From Sphingobacterium sp. ML3W (GTDB lineage: Bacteria > Bacteroidota > Bacteroidia > Sphingobacteriales > Sphingobacteriaceae), in assembly GCF_029542085.1 (NCBI RefSeq), contig NZ_CP107036.1:1054001-1118000 (forward strand): a stretch of DNA of 64,000 bases, read 5' to 3'. A program made the translations under genes and the position numbers. A model generated the notes under the pieces. The model did no database searches. It was not told the DNA's origin and saw nothing but the letters and a program-made list of their open reading frames with translations. This document shows, piece after piece, positions 16,746 through 27,295 of this stretch (its first letter is position 1; the number at the start of each line of letters is the position of its first letter).

Positions 16746-17783
16746 TTAGCCCTTATTAATCTCCGCAGATTGAGCCCATATATTGATATGTCCATCTTTT
16801 GCATACAGATCAATTTCCCGGATTTCCTCTGGACTAAATGATAGATTTTTGAGCGATCCCACACAATCAATGACCTGTTGTGGCTTGGATGCGCCGATCA
16901 GTGCCGAAGTCACTTGCTGTTTGCGAAAGACCCAAGCGATGGCCATTTGGGCCAAAGACTGCCCCCTACGTTGTGCAATAGTATGAAGTGCCTGTATATT
17001 ATGTCTGTTTTCCTCACTTAAGAACTTGGTCTGCAATGATTTTGACTGTGATGCCCTGCTATCCTCTGGAATATGATGTAAATATTTGTCCGTTAGCATG
17101 CCCTGGGCGAGTGGCGAAAAAACAATAGAGCCAATACCGATTTCATCCAGTGTGTCCAATAGCCCATCTGTCTCAACCCATCTGTTTAACATAGAATAGC
17201 TGGGCTGATGAATAATAAACGGTGTTCCCAAGGATTTCAATATTGCGTAAGCCTCTTTGGTGCGTTGCGAATTATAAGACGAAATACCAATATAAAGGGC
17301 TTTTCCACTTCGTACAAGTTGATCCAACGCCATCACGGTTTCTTCTAATGGTGTATTTGGGTCAAAGCGATGTGAATAGAAAATGTCAACATAATCTGTA
17401 CCTAGACGTTTTAAAGATTGATCACAACTCGAAATAATATATTTTCTGCTGCCCCATTCGCCATAGGGGCCATCCCACATGTGGTATCCTGCTTTCGACG
17501 AAATAATCAATTCATCCCGGTGGTCAGCAAACTGTTGTTTAAGAATTTGCCCGAATGCAATTTCTGCACTTCCTGGAGGCGGGCCATAATTATTGGCGAG
17601 ATCAAAATGCGTGATTCCAAGGTCAAAGGCTGTCGTGCAGATATCAACTTTGGTTTGATGGGCCGTGTCGTTTCCAAAGTTGTGCCATAGACCTAAAGAA
17701 ATAGCTGGTAACTGAAGACCGGATTTACCACAACGATTGTATATCATCTGTTGGTAGCGATCAGGGTGTGGAATATACTGCAT
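16746..17783 (-). CDS. Aldo/keto reductase, L-glyceraldehyde 3-phosphate reductase-like
   Basis: This 345-residue NADPH-dependent aldo/keto reductase resembles YghZ/MgrA, which reduce L-glyceraldehyde 3-phosphate and related aldehydes. Features include the start of the barrel PAISLGLWHNFG, the catalytic Asp/Tyr region FDLANNYGPPPG, KAGYHMWDGPYGEWGS, the histidine in FYSHRFD and the cofactor-binding stretch ALIGASKPQQV near the C terminus. It is cytosolic. A -7 box TATATTTG lies 20 bp upstream of the start codon. The physiological substrate is uncertain. Confidence 0.9.
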   Translation of the reverse strand: MQYIPHPDRYQQMIYNRCGKSGLQLPAISLGLWHNFGNDTAHQTKVDICTTAFDLGITHFDLANNYGPPPGSAEIAFGQILKQQFADHRDELIISSKAGYHMWDGPYGEWGSRKYIISSCDQSLKRLGTDYVDIFYSHRFDPNTPLEETVMALDQLVRSGKALYIGISSYNSQRTKEAYAILKSLGTPFIIHQPSYSMLNRWVETDGLLDTLDEIGIGSIVFSPLAQGMLTDKYLHHIPEDSRASQSKSLQTKFLSEENRHNIQALHTIAQRRGQSLAQMAIAWVFRKQQVTSALIGASKPQQVIDCVGSLKNLSFSPEEIREIDLYAKDGHINIWAQSAEINKG

Positions 17784-17803
17784 AAATTTGAATTGTTATA
17801 ATC

Positions 17804-17811
17804 CAAATATA
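17804..17811 (-). promoter_or_regulatory. Candidate -7 box of the YghZ-like reductase
   Basis: The minus strand reads TATATTTG, an exact TAnnTTTG match, 20 bp upstream of the ATG. No good -33 element was found. Confidence 0.45.
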
Positions 17812-17890
17812 ATAATAAACGGATTTCCTCGAATTGAAATTTAGTGTATTTTTATACGAAATTTTGAATAAGCTTATTCTATAAAAAAAT

Positions 17891-18532
17891 ATGAAGAAAA
17901 TCACACTGATTATAGGCCTGTTGTTCATTTGGATGAGTAGCAGTAATGCACAGTCAAAACGGTTGTTATTTAAAACCACATTTGGAGAATTTAAGGTGTT
18001 ACTTTATGATTTTACGCCAAATCATCGGGATTTGATTTTAAGGTCGATAAAGGATACTGTTTATCAAGGTGCATTGTTTAATCGCATTATTGAAAATTTC
18101 GTGGTGCAGGGTGGCGAGCACGATATAGATATTGAAAGGAGAGAAGCGGTAGACCCCCAGCACCGTAAACCACGTTTGGCGGCTGAGTTCGACCCGCGTG
18201 CTTTTCACAAAATGGGCGCATTGGGGGCGGGACGTGATGGTAATTCTGAAAAGGCATCTTTCTTAAATCAAATCTATTTTGTTGTTGGAAAGAAGATCAG
18301 TGCCGCTGATCTCGATAGTCTGGAAATAAAAAAGGGTATAAAATATAGTAAAAAACAGCGTAAGGAATATTTAGCGCACGGTGGGCAACCTAGACTTGAT
18401 CATGATTTTACAGTCTTTGGCGAAATATATCAAGGTCTTGATGTAATCTTGAAGATAAGTCAGGTGAAAACAGATCAACAGGACTTCCCTTTAGAAAAAG
18501 TGCCTTTCAGTATTGTGGAGATCAAAGAATAA
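17891..18532 (+). CDS. Secreted cyclophilin-type peptidyl-prolyl isomerase
   Basis: This 213-residue protein starts with a signal peptide (about 1-21, cleavage after SNA) and continues with a cyclophilin domain: TTFGEFKVLLYD, then FNRIIENFVVQGGE, and late LDHDFTVFGEIYQGLDVILKI. It should catalyse proline isomerisation in the periplasm. A lysine-rich insertion at about residues 135-165 (KKGIKYSKKQRKEY) separates the core strands, which is usual for periplasmic Bacteroidota cyclophilins. It is a single gene with its own terminator. Confidence 0.9.
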   Translation: MKKITLIIGLLFIWMSSSNAQSKRLLFKTTFGEFKVLLYDFTPNHRDLILRSIKDTVYQGALFNRIIENFVVQGGEHDIDIERREAVDPQHRKPRLAAEFDPRAFHKMGALGAGRDGNSEKASFLNQIYFVVGKKISAADLDSLEIKKGIKYSKKQRKEYLAHGGQPRLDHDFTVFGEIYQGLDVILKISQVKTDQQDFPLEKVPFSIVEIKE

Positions 18533-18556
18533 AACCATCTTTAAAGATGGTTTTAT
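18531..18556 (+). terminator. Intrinsic terminator of the cyclophilin gene
   Basis: AAAACCATCTTT and AAAGATGGTTTT form a perfect palindromic stem that overlaps the stop codon region and ends in TTTTATTC. It may also terminate the opposed HdeD-like gene. Confidence 0.75.
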
Positions 18557-18592
18557 TCTCATAGAAGGAAGCTAATTTTTATATACTTTCCT

Positions 18593-19228
18593 TTATTTGT
18601 TGTGTTGTTCAAACTCTTCTTTTAATTTCTCGTAACGTTCTTTCCATTCGTTAGGCAGTTTTTCGGGGATATTTTTCAGGCTTTTCAACTGAAAAGCAAA
18701 TACACAGGCGGCAAAGCCGACTGTACTAATTGCCATCCCGGTCCATATTACCAGAGATAACCCGGCAAAAAGTGGGTTCCAAAGTAAAATAAAACTAAAA
18801 ACAATCCCTAATAACGCAAATAATGTAATCCAGCCCCAAGATTTACTACCATAGTTTTTGAGATCAAAGGAGAAGGACAACAATTGAAAAGACCTAAACA
18901 AAGCATAAAATCCGACAATAAAAGCCAAAGTTCCCGCAGATAACAGGGGGTTGGTCATCAATAAAATTCCAAATAAGGTGTAAAGGATACCACCGGTAAG
19001 GTACCAGCCCCAACCGTCAACCTCATTTTTGTTTTGTAAGGCAAAAATAATTTCTAGTATCCCCGAAACAATGAATGACCAGGAAAACAACATACTCAAT
19101 GCGAGAAAGGATGCGACCGGCGTGGATATCGTATAGAAACCCAATAAAATCAAAAGAATTCCAATGATAAGCGGAATATACCAATGTTTAATGGAGGATC
19201 TGATTGTTTTTAAAAATGAATTTGCCAT
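18593..19228 (-). CDS. HdeD-like membrane protein (DUF308)
   Basis: This 211-residue protein has six predicted membrane helices in three hairpins, the pattern of HdeD/DUF308 proteins: repeated GILLILLGFYTI, GGILYTLFGILLMTNP and LLGIVFSFILLWNP. In E. coli HdeD contributes to acid resistance at high cell density; the role in Bacteroidota is unknown. The C-terminal 25 residues are charged and cytosolic. The gene is monocistronic, with no clear promoter seen. Confidence 0.88.
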   Translation of the reverse strand: MANSFLKTIRSSIKHWYIPLIIGILLILLGFYTISTPVASFLALSMLFSWSFIVSGILEIIFALQNKNEVDGWGWYLTGGILYTLFGILLMTNPLLSAGTLAFIVGFYALFRSFQLLSFSFDLKNYGSKSWGWITLFALLGIVFSFILLWNPLFAGLSLVIWTGMAISTVGFAACVFAFQLKSLKNIPEKLPNEWKERYEKLKEEFEQHNK

Positions 19229-19606
19229 AATAGTGTTGTTAAATTTTAAATCTTTCCAGTCTCTTTCAAAATAATGTAAGATGCCTATACAATATTGACT
19301 TCAGTATTTGCATACTTCAATCCCGCTTCAATTTTATGAACGTAAATGTTTATATTATAGATTATTATTGTCAATTCGCCAATTGGTTCAAATACTTTTT
19401 TCAATCATATGCTACTTCGTATCAGCAAACGTTTTGTTGTATATGGAAACATTACGCTGTGGGCAGGCCTCGTCGTATTTAATAATATATGATTGTTAAC
19501 AGTTACGTTAAACTTTTGTTTCGGATACGCTCATATTTCTTGTTTTTTTGGAATTTGTAAATCATAGACTCGAAGCTAAAAAGAATGAAACTAGCAACAT
19601 TAATAA

Positions 19607-19687
19607 TTGGGAGGCGTCAATTTATTGACGGACAGGCAGGATGTAGTAGGCGAACTTGCTGTCGCAATTCAAAATCAAAAAGTGTGA
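19607..19687 (+). pseudogene. Possible short remnant of an alpha-L-fucosidase (GH29) gene
   Basis: A 26-codon frame without a start ends in RQDVVGELAVAIQNQKV before a stop. It aligns without gaps to KQDVITPFVQAIQQEGL in the complete GH29 enzyme of this window (residues 128-144), with matching Q-D-V and A-I-Q positions. GH29 proteins often read RDxVGELxxAxR in this helix. Flanking GH29 sequence is not visible. Chance similarity over so short a piece cannot be excluded. Confidence 0.3.
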
Positions 19688-19699
19688 GGTGGAGAAAAG

Positions 19700-19740
19700 A
19701 TAAAAAAGAAGAGTCCTCCAAGCATATTCGCTTGGAGGAC
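19700..19740 (-). terminator. Intrinsic terminator of the 2,5-diketogluconate reductase-like gene
   Basis: GTCCTCCAAGC (19713-19723) and GCTTGGAGGAC (19730-19740) form a perfect 11-bp stem with a 6-nt loop. On the minus strand it is followed by TCTTCTTTTTT. It sits 33 bp after the stop codon. Confidence 0.85.
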
Positions 19741-19773
19741 GCTTTCTATGTGATTTGAAAGACTATCGATGAT

Positions 19774-20613
19774 TTAGAATGCTACTTTTTTAGGATCCGA
19801 TCCAGAGAAACCCATTGCTGGTAATGTCCGAATTGTCTTGATATCCTCCTCCGTAAGATCGAAGCTATCAATATCCAAGTTCCGTTTAATATTTGCCGGA
19901 TTGGTGGATTTTGGTAGTGGTAAGATCCCCTGCGAGAGCGCAAATTTAATACAGATCTGTCCGACGCTGGTAGACTTCTGCTCAGCCAAAGCGATCAGGG
20001 TCTCGTCCTGCAATATTCTTCCTGATCCCAGTGGAGACCATGCCTGTACTAAAATATCATTTGATTTGCAAAGGTCAACAGTTTCCTGTTGAAGATAACC
20101 GGGGTGGAATTCGATTTGATTGATAGCTGGGATGATTGCTGCTGTTTCCAATAATTTGGCGAGATATTCTTTTGGGAAATTGCTAACCCCGATAGCTTTC
20201 ACTTTTCCTTGTTGGTATAAATACTCCAGGGCTTTCCAGGTACCGGCATTAATCACTGCCCAATCCTCAAATTGAGTTTCGTTGGCAGGCCAGTGTATCA
20301 AATAGAGGTCTAAATACTCCAATCCCAAGTCTGTAAGGGATTTTTCGAATGCAGCGATTGCCTTATCATAACCGCGTTCAGTATTCCAAAGTTTGGTTGT
20401 TATAAATAAAGTATTACGGGCTATTCCACTGTCCTTGATCGCTCTGCCGACACTTTTCTCATTACCATAAATTGCCGCAGTGTCAATATGTGTATATCCT
20501 GCAACCAGAGCTTCCTTAACAGCTTGGTATGCGTCTTCTCCTTCAGGAATTTGCCAGGTTCCAAATCCAATTGCTGGAATATCAATTCCATTGTTCAATT
20601 TGAATGATTTCAT
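19774..20613 (-). CDS. Aldo/keto reductase (2,5-diketo-D-gluconic acid reductase type)
   Basis: This 279-residue NADPH-dependent reductase has the classic AKR signatures: GFGTWQIPEGEDAYQAV, the catalytic Tyr in HIDTAAIYGNEKSVG, Lys in TTKLWN, His in LYLIHWP, and IPLPKS-like LPLPKSTNPANIK near the end. Substrates of this subgroup include diketogluconate, methylglyoxal and other small aldehydes. It is cytosolic and monocistronic. It is only distantly related to the reductase at 17 kb. Confidence 0.92.
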   Translation of the reverse strand: MKSFKLNNGIDIPAIGFGTWQIPEGEDAYQAVKEALVAGYTHIDTAAIYGNEKSVGRAIKDSGIARNTLFITTKLWNTERGYDKAIAAFEKSLTDLGLEYLDLYLIHWPANETQFEDWAVINAGTWKALEYLYQQGKVKAIGVSNFPKEYLAKLLETAAIIPAINQIEFHPGYLQQETVDLCKSNDILVQAWSPLGSGRILQDETLIALAEQKSTSVGQICIKFALSQGILPLPKSTNPANIKRNLDIDSFDLTEEDIKTIRTLPAMGFSGSDPKKVAF

Positions 20614-23106
<2,493 letters not shown>

Positions 23107-23130
23107 TCGCAATTGTCTTAATTAAATAAT

Positions 23131-23160
23131 GAGAGCCCCGATCATTGATCGGGGCTCTTC
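23131..23160 (+). terminator. Intrinsic terminator of icd
   Basis: AGAGCCCCGATCA and TGATCGGGGCTCT form a 13-bp GC-rich stem with almost no loop beyond the central bases, followed by TCTGTTT. It lies 25 bp after the stop codon. Confidence 0.85.
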
Positions 23161-23209
23161 TGTTTAGGTTTGGTTGTTTATATGCTCTTACTATATTGGG
23201 AGGAATGAT

Positions 23210-24163
23210 CTATTTTAATGAATGTTTGACACCTTTAAAGGTCATTTCGACAGGTAGAATGTGACCATTTTTGTCAAATTTCATCTCATCGATACAGGTG
23301 ACACGCTCATTGGCTCCTTCCTTACCTAATGGTCTACGGTGATAGACGATGAAATATTTGTCTTTATTGGGTACTTTGATAACGGAATGATGTCCAGCAC
23401 CGACAGCAACCTTTGGATCGCGTTCGAGAATTGTTCCGATACGTTCAAATGGTCCAAACGGGGAGTCGGCAATTGCATAAGCCACTTTATAATCTGGACC
23501 GGTCCAACCACCTTCGGACCACATGAAGTAATATTTACCATTTTTAATAAACATAAATGGCCCTTCCACATAATCCTTTGGTGTAATTTCCTTGTAATAG
23601 GTGCCGTCATCGAATGGAAGCAAGCCTGTAAAATCAGATTTGAGTTTGACCATATTACAATGCTTCCAGCCACCATAGTACATGTAGAACGTTCCATCCT
23701 TATCTTTAAATACAAACTGATCTATAGGCTGCGCACCATTGATAATATCATTAATCAATGGCTTTCCTAGCAAATCTATATAAGGCCCTTCAGGTTTGTC
23801 TGCTACTGCCACACCAATTCCGCCGATTTCCCCCTGATGGACATCGTTTGCGCTAAAGAATAGATAATATTTGCCCTTATTTTCAAGGACAGCCGGAGCC
23901 CACATCGCTTTTTTTGCCCATGTTACCTGATTGTTCTGAAGTACGCGAGGATGTTTTGTCCAACTAGTTAGATCTGAAGAGGAAAATGCATCAAAAAATA
24001 CCTGTTCTTCGTAAGGTGCGGAATAAGTGGGAAAAACCCAATATTTGTCCCCATAGATGATACCCTCCGGATCGGCATAGTTTCCACGAATGACGGGATT
24101 CTTTTGTGCAAGGAGTGTGGTCGCCAATAATAAAGATGTTGTCGTAAAAAATGTTCTGATCAT
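23210..24163 (-). CDS. Secreted glycoside hydrolase family 43 protein
   Basis: This 317-residue protein has a signal peptide (about 1-19, ending TLLAQ) and a five-bladed GH43 catalytic domain. The catalytic base is probably Asp31 in GNYADPEGI, a second acidic residue lies in QPIDQFVF, and the proton donor is likely the Glu in YVEGPFM. GH43 enzymes cut arabinose or xylose side chains from plant polysaccharides, some galactan. WAPAVLENKGKYYLFFS is typical. It lacks an extra carbohydrate-binding module. It stands alone, away from the sulfatase locus, and the exact sugar is not predictable. Confidence 0.9.
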   Translation of the reverse strand: MIRTFFTTTSLLLATTLLAQKNPVIRGNYADPEGIIYGDKYWVFPTYSAPYEEQVFFDAFSSSDLTSWTKHPRVLQNNQVTWAKKAMWAPAVLENKGKYYLFFSANDVHQGEIGGIGVAVADKPEGPYIDLLGKPLINDIINGAQPIDQFVFKDKDGTFYMYYGGWKHCNMVKLKSDFTGLLPFDDGTYYKEITPKDYVEGPFMFIKNGKYYFMWSEGGWTGPDYKVAYAIADSPFGPFERIGTILERDPKVAVGAGHHSVIKVPNKDKYFIVYHRRPLGKEGANERVTCIDEMKFDKNGHILPVEMTFKGVKHSLK

Positions 24164-24415
24164 CGTTATGCTTTAAATGCTTAAGATACCACATCTTGCT
24201 TGTTGGGGTATTCAAAAAAAAATCATTTTTATGCTGATTTTTCTCAATATTTTCAAAATGTTAAAATTATGTTAAAAAGAGGCGATGCTTTCGATTCTTT
24301 CCGCTTTATTTCACATATTTGTTTATGTCATTTCCAAATGGCATAAATACTTTTCATAAAATAGGTTAATAATATGGCTAAGATACCCGAAGTCCCCCAG
24401 ACTTCGGGTGTTTTT
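24164..24415. other. Gap with a palindrome and a plus-strand terminator
   Basis: Both flanking genes are on the minus strand, yet a plus-strand terminator ends this gap. TTTATGTCATTT and AAATGGCATAAA (24322-24347) form a near-perfect palindrome. A weak -7 box CATATTTG (24314-24321) precedes it. A small RNA is possible but not established. Confidence 0.3.
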
Positions 24416-24418
24416 TTA
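24385..24418 (+). terminator. Intrinsic terminator, orphan on the plus strand
   Basis: ACCCGAAGTC (24385-24394) and GACTTCGGGT (24400-24409) form a 10-bp stem with a 5-nt loop, followed by G and T7. No plus-strand gene precedes it. The stem may also serve the minus-strand gene that ends at 24416, but it lacks a T-tract in that direction. Confidence 0.75.
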
Positions 24419-25312
24419 TTCACGCTCTAAGCCGAAGATCATGACTAACCTTCCGTCGATATATAAGTTCAGCGTCTGCTCGGCGATATCAAATTGAATC
24501 TGCTTTTGCTCAACAACTGCGAAGAAATCATTTTCAATATTGGGGCCATTACAAGACTTCATGGTGCTTGCCAAGTGCGGAAAGCTTATCAGATTGTCTT
24601 TAATGCTAAAATTTCCCCAAAAATTATTACACCCCGTCGATCCGGCGATCGTTCCATTTTTTGCATCGAAACCAATATTGGCCCTATTGCTTGTTACATC
24701 TTTGCCATTTAATTGAAGTAAATTCCACTTAAATCTGGCTAGGAATGCGGCAATACTGGGGAGCTCAGTGACTTTATCTTTGGAAATAATATTAAGCAAT
24801 TCATAGCGTATGCTGTCTGTATCTTTTGCTTTCGTTTGCTTTACTTTGATGCGATAACGATAGTGTTCCTGGTAATCAAAACCGAGAATGGGTACCGAAA
24901 TATATTCCCATTTGTTTTTTTTGTTGGATTTTATTTGTAGACAGGTCAATTTTCCGGAGACTGGATCATTGACATAATTCTCACCGATATCCCAAATGGC
25001 GATGTCAGAATGTTCAACTGGTAATTTGCTAATAATTTCCTCCAGTGTATAGATTGATGCTTGTGCTGTTTTTGTCTTTTTTACACGAATATTGTACTCA
25101 AAACCTGCATTGTAATTAAACTGTTGGATTTCCGTATAAAAATTCTCCCAATCCTTACTATTGTAATACTTTACAAGGTAAGGGGGCGTATTGTCAAGTC
25201 CAGATTTTACTTTTATCCGAAAGGAACTGCTCTGTGCCTGTAAAGTATATTGGAATAAAAATAACGGAATTAAAAATAAGCTGGATTTAAGGGATTTCTT
25301 CATAATGGGCAT
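24416..25312 (-). CDS. Secreted protein with two DUF4377 repeats and a META domain
   Basis: The 298-residue protein has a signal peptide (ending LQAQ). Two copies of a DUF4377-like unit follow: FNYNAGFEYNIRVKKTK...LEEIISK and FDYQEHYRYRIKVKQTK...LLNIISK. A C-terminal META/HslJ-like domain shows FKWNLLQLNGKDV and STGCNNFWGNF. META domains occur in heat-shock and metal-related surface proteins of unknown mechanism. The start could also be the fourth codon (ATG at 25303), which fits the signal peptide better. It diverges from the next gene by 29 bp. Confidence 0.82.
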   Translation of the reverse strand: MPIMKKSLKSSLFLIPLFLFQYTLQAQSSSFRIKVKSGLDNTPPYLVKYYNSKDWENFYTEIQQFNYNAGFEYNIRVKKTKTAQASIYTLEEIISKLPVEHSDIAIWDIGENYVNDPVSGKLTCLQIKSNKKNKWEYISVPILGFDYQEHYRYRIKVKQTKAKDTDSIRYELLNIISKDKVTELPSIAAFLARFKWNLLQLNGKDVTSNRANIGFDAKNGTIAGSTGCNNFWGNFSIKDNLISFPHLASTMKSCNGPNIENDFFAVVEQKQIQFDIAEQTLNLYIDGRLVMIFGLERE

Positions 25313-25341
25313 TAAATATCAATAAAAACGTATCTTTAAAC

Positions 25342-26238
25342 ATGAATATTGCACGAACAAAAGTACTCTTGATGATTGTACTTTTTTTGTCCGGCCTACG
25401 GATATATGCCCAAAATAACAAGGATTATTTTAAAACACAAATCTCCTTAGGTGAATTGACAGATACACAGCTAAAAGAAGTGTCTGGAATTATGGCGGCT
25501 CAAGAGGAGGGGTGTTTTTGGGTTCATAATGATAGTGGTGATGGTGCAAACATCTATCTGATCGATCGTCAGGCCAATCTACTCAAAAGATTTAGGCTCG
25601 AAGGTGTAGATGTGATTGATTGTGAAGATATCGATCGCGTAAAAATCGACGGTAAAAATTACTTGATTTTGGCTGATATCGGCAATAACCTTGGGAAGCG
25701 AACTTGGGCAAGCTTGTATGTATTTCCTGAGCCTTCAGCCGATGATTCGCTAGTCATATCCAAAAAAGATATTAAAACCATATTTGTCAAATTTCCGGGG
25801 CAAAAACGTTTAGATGCGGAATCCATTATGGTCGATCCCCGTGATAATATGTTGTATATCGTTTCCAAACGTGAATTTCATTCCACAGTATACAGTGCTG
25901 CTGTTTTTAAGAGTGTCCGGCAACAGTATTTTACATTAACTAAAGTCGCTGAACTTCCTTTTACTTTTGCTACAGCTTCTGCTATCGATCCAACAGGAAG
26001 AGAGATGCTTATCAAGAATATTACCCATATCTTTTATTGGAAGAGAAACTCGGGTGAATCTTGGTCAGGGGCGCTACAACGGAAACCAATCGAAGTACCT
26101 TATGCAGTAGAGCCCCAAGGGGAAGCAATTACTTTTGACAATAAGGGTACTGGTTTTTATACAATTAGTGAACGTCCATTTGGTTTAAAATCCTATCTTT
26201 ATTATTTTGAAAAAGTGTCTAAATCAACCGATAAATAA
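25342..26238 (+). CDS. Secreted protein of unknown function, beta-propeller-like
   Basis: I do not recognise a named family with confidence. The 298-residue product has a signal peptide (about 1-23, ending IYAQ). The motif VSGIMAAQEEGCFWVHNDSGD and the later DCEDIDRV, ADIGNN and DAESIMVDPRDNMLYIVSKRE resemble secreted propeller proteins with phytase- or SMP-30-like blades. Repeated acidic D-x-D stretches could bind metal. It lies 51 bp before the esterase gene on the same strand and may be co-transcribed. Confidence 0.7.
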   Translation: MNIARTKVLLMIVLFLSGLRIYAQNNKDYFKTQISLGELTDTQLKEVSGIMAAQEEGCFWVHNDSGDGANIYLIDRQANLLKRFRLEGVDVIDCEDIDRVKIDGKNYLILADIGNNLGKRTWASLYVFPEPSADDSLVISKKDIKTIFVKFPGQKRLDAESIMVDPRDNMLYIVSKREFHSTVYSAAVFKSVRQQYFTLTKVAELPFTFATASAIDPTGREMLIKNITHIFYWKRNSGESWSGALQRKPIEVPYAVEPQGEAITFDNKGTGFYTISERPFGLKSYLYYFEKVSKSTDK

Positions 26239-26288
26239 CAGATCCAATTCAGTAAAAAAGCTTATTGATATGGGCCTGAATAGATTGA

Positions 26289-27143
26289 ATGAATATATAT
26301 CCAATTGCTAACATCATGAATTTAAAACAATTTTTACTTTTAACACTCGCGCTATTTTGCTTTGTAGCGGGTAGTAAGGCTGCGAGGGTGGATACCTTGA
26401 ATATTCCGAGTCGTAGCATGGCAAAAGAGATTAAAACAGTGGTTATTCTACCTAAAGGTTATTCGGTGAATACGAAATATCCTGTTCTCTATTTACTTCA
26501 CGGATATTCAGGTAATTATAGTAATTGGGTTAAAAATACCACTGTAGCTTCGTTGGCAGATCAATATGGATATATGGTGGTTTGCCCGGATGGAGGATTT
26601 GGAAGTTGGTATTGGGATATTGCAAATGATCGGAATTATCAATATGAAACATTTGTTTCCAAAGAACTGGTTGATTATATAGATCAGCACTATGTGACAG
26701 TCAAGGACCGAAAAGGTAGAGCAATTACTGGCCTGAGTATGGGAGGGCATGGCGCTTTGTCTCTTGCGATCAAACATCAAGATCTCTATGGGGCAGCCGG
26801 TAGTACGGCAGGAGGTGTTGATTTTAGACCGTTCCCTTTAAATTGGGAAATTAAGGATCGTATCGGTAATTATGCAGATGCACCGCAGATTTGGGATGAC
26901 CGAGTGGTGATCAATATGATTCCGAAATTGCTGAATAATAAACTTCGTTTAATGATTGATTGTGGTAAAGAGGATTTTTTCTACCCTGTCAATGTCGCAC
27001 TGCATGACAAACTCATGTATCACAACATCAACCATACCTTTGTTACAAGTGAGGGTGGGCATAATTGGACCTATTGGTCACGCTCTATTGTCTATCAAAT
27101 GGCCTTTTTTAATGAATTTTTCAATCAGCCAGAAAAAAAATAG
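26289..27143 (+). CDS. Secreted esterase family protein (esterase D/antigen 85 fold)
   Basis: This alpha/beta hydrolase has the nucleophile in GLSMGG, a likely catalytic Asp in IDCGKEDFF, and the histidine in GGHNWTYW. Family members are feruloyl, tributyrin or S-formylglutathione esterases. The frame opens at 26289, but the ATG at 26316 gives a clean signal peptide (MNLKQFLLLTLALF, ending GSKA), so I prefer that start (275 residues). The product is probably periplasmic. It may remove acyl groups from glycans; no direct evidence supports this. Confidence 0.88.
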   Translation: MNIYPIANIMNLKQFLLLTLALFCFVAGSKAARVDTLNIPSRSMAKEIKTVVILPKGYSVNTKYPVLYLLHGYSGNYSNWVKNTTVASLADQYGYMVVCPDGGFGSWYWDIANDRNYQYETFVSKELVDYIDQHYVTVKDRKGRAITGLSMGGHGALSLAIKHQDLYGAAGSTAGGVDFRPFPLNWEIKDRIGNYADAPQIWDDRVVINMIPKLLNNKLRLMIDCGKEDFFYPVNVALHDKLMYHNINHTFVTSEGGHNWTYWSRSIVYQMAFFNEFFNQPEKK

Positions 27144-27162
27144 AAAGAAAAATAGATAAATA

Positions 27163-27193
27163 TTTGGCTTAAATGAATAAAATGCTATTTTTG
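27163..27193 (+). promoter_or_regulatory. Complete promoter upstream of the TonB receptor gene
   Basis: TTTG (27163-27166), 19 nt, TATTTTTG (27186-27193) matches the Bacteroidota consensus in full. Transcription would start near 27197. It lies about 100 bp upstream of the receptor start, and an intrinsic terminator lies in between. Confidence 0.7.
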
Positions 27194-27234
27194 TTTGCAG
27201 AAGATCTTGACTAACAAATTATAAACTTATTATT

Positions 27235-27264
27235 AAGCCTTGCAAATTGTAAGGCTTTTTTATT
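27235..27264 (+). terminator. Intrinsic terminator between promoter and TonB receptor gene
   Basis: AAGCCTT (27235-27241) pairs with AAGGCTT (27251-27257) and a T-run follows (TTTTTTATTATTTTC). It may end the esterase transcript. Because a full promoter lies at 27163-27193, it would also end a short RNA of about 65 nt or attenuate the receptor gene. Confidence 0.7.
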
Positions 27265-27295
27265 ATTTTCAATAAATTTTTGATTTCAATCTGTT

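Larger units (their letters stand above)
19229..19773. other. Long intergenic gap with a gene fossil and a terminator
   Basis: No intact gene is supported in this 545-bp stretch. It contains a short GH29-like reading frame remnant (19607-19687), a small palindrome CGTCAAT/ATTGACG at 19614-19629, and the terminator of the downstream minus-strand reductase. The part from 19229 to 19600 shows nothing I can recognise on either strand. Confidence 0.5.

Noticed and set aside
19308-19499. 63-codon open frame in the gap before the reductase
   Set aside because: No start signal, no family likeness, and amino acid composition like translated non-coding AT-rich DNA.
19584-19760. 58-codon ATG frame MKLATLIIGRRQ... 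in the same gap
   Set aside because: It runs through the terminator hairpin and is rich in basic residues with no family likeness; the overlapping GH29-like frame explains the sequence better.
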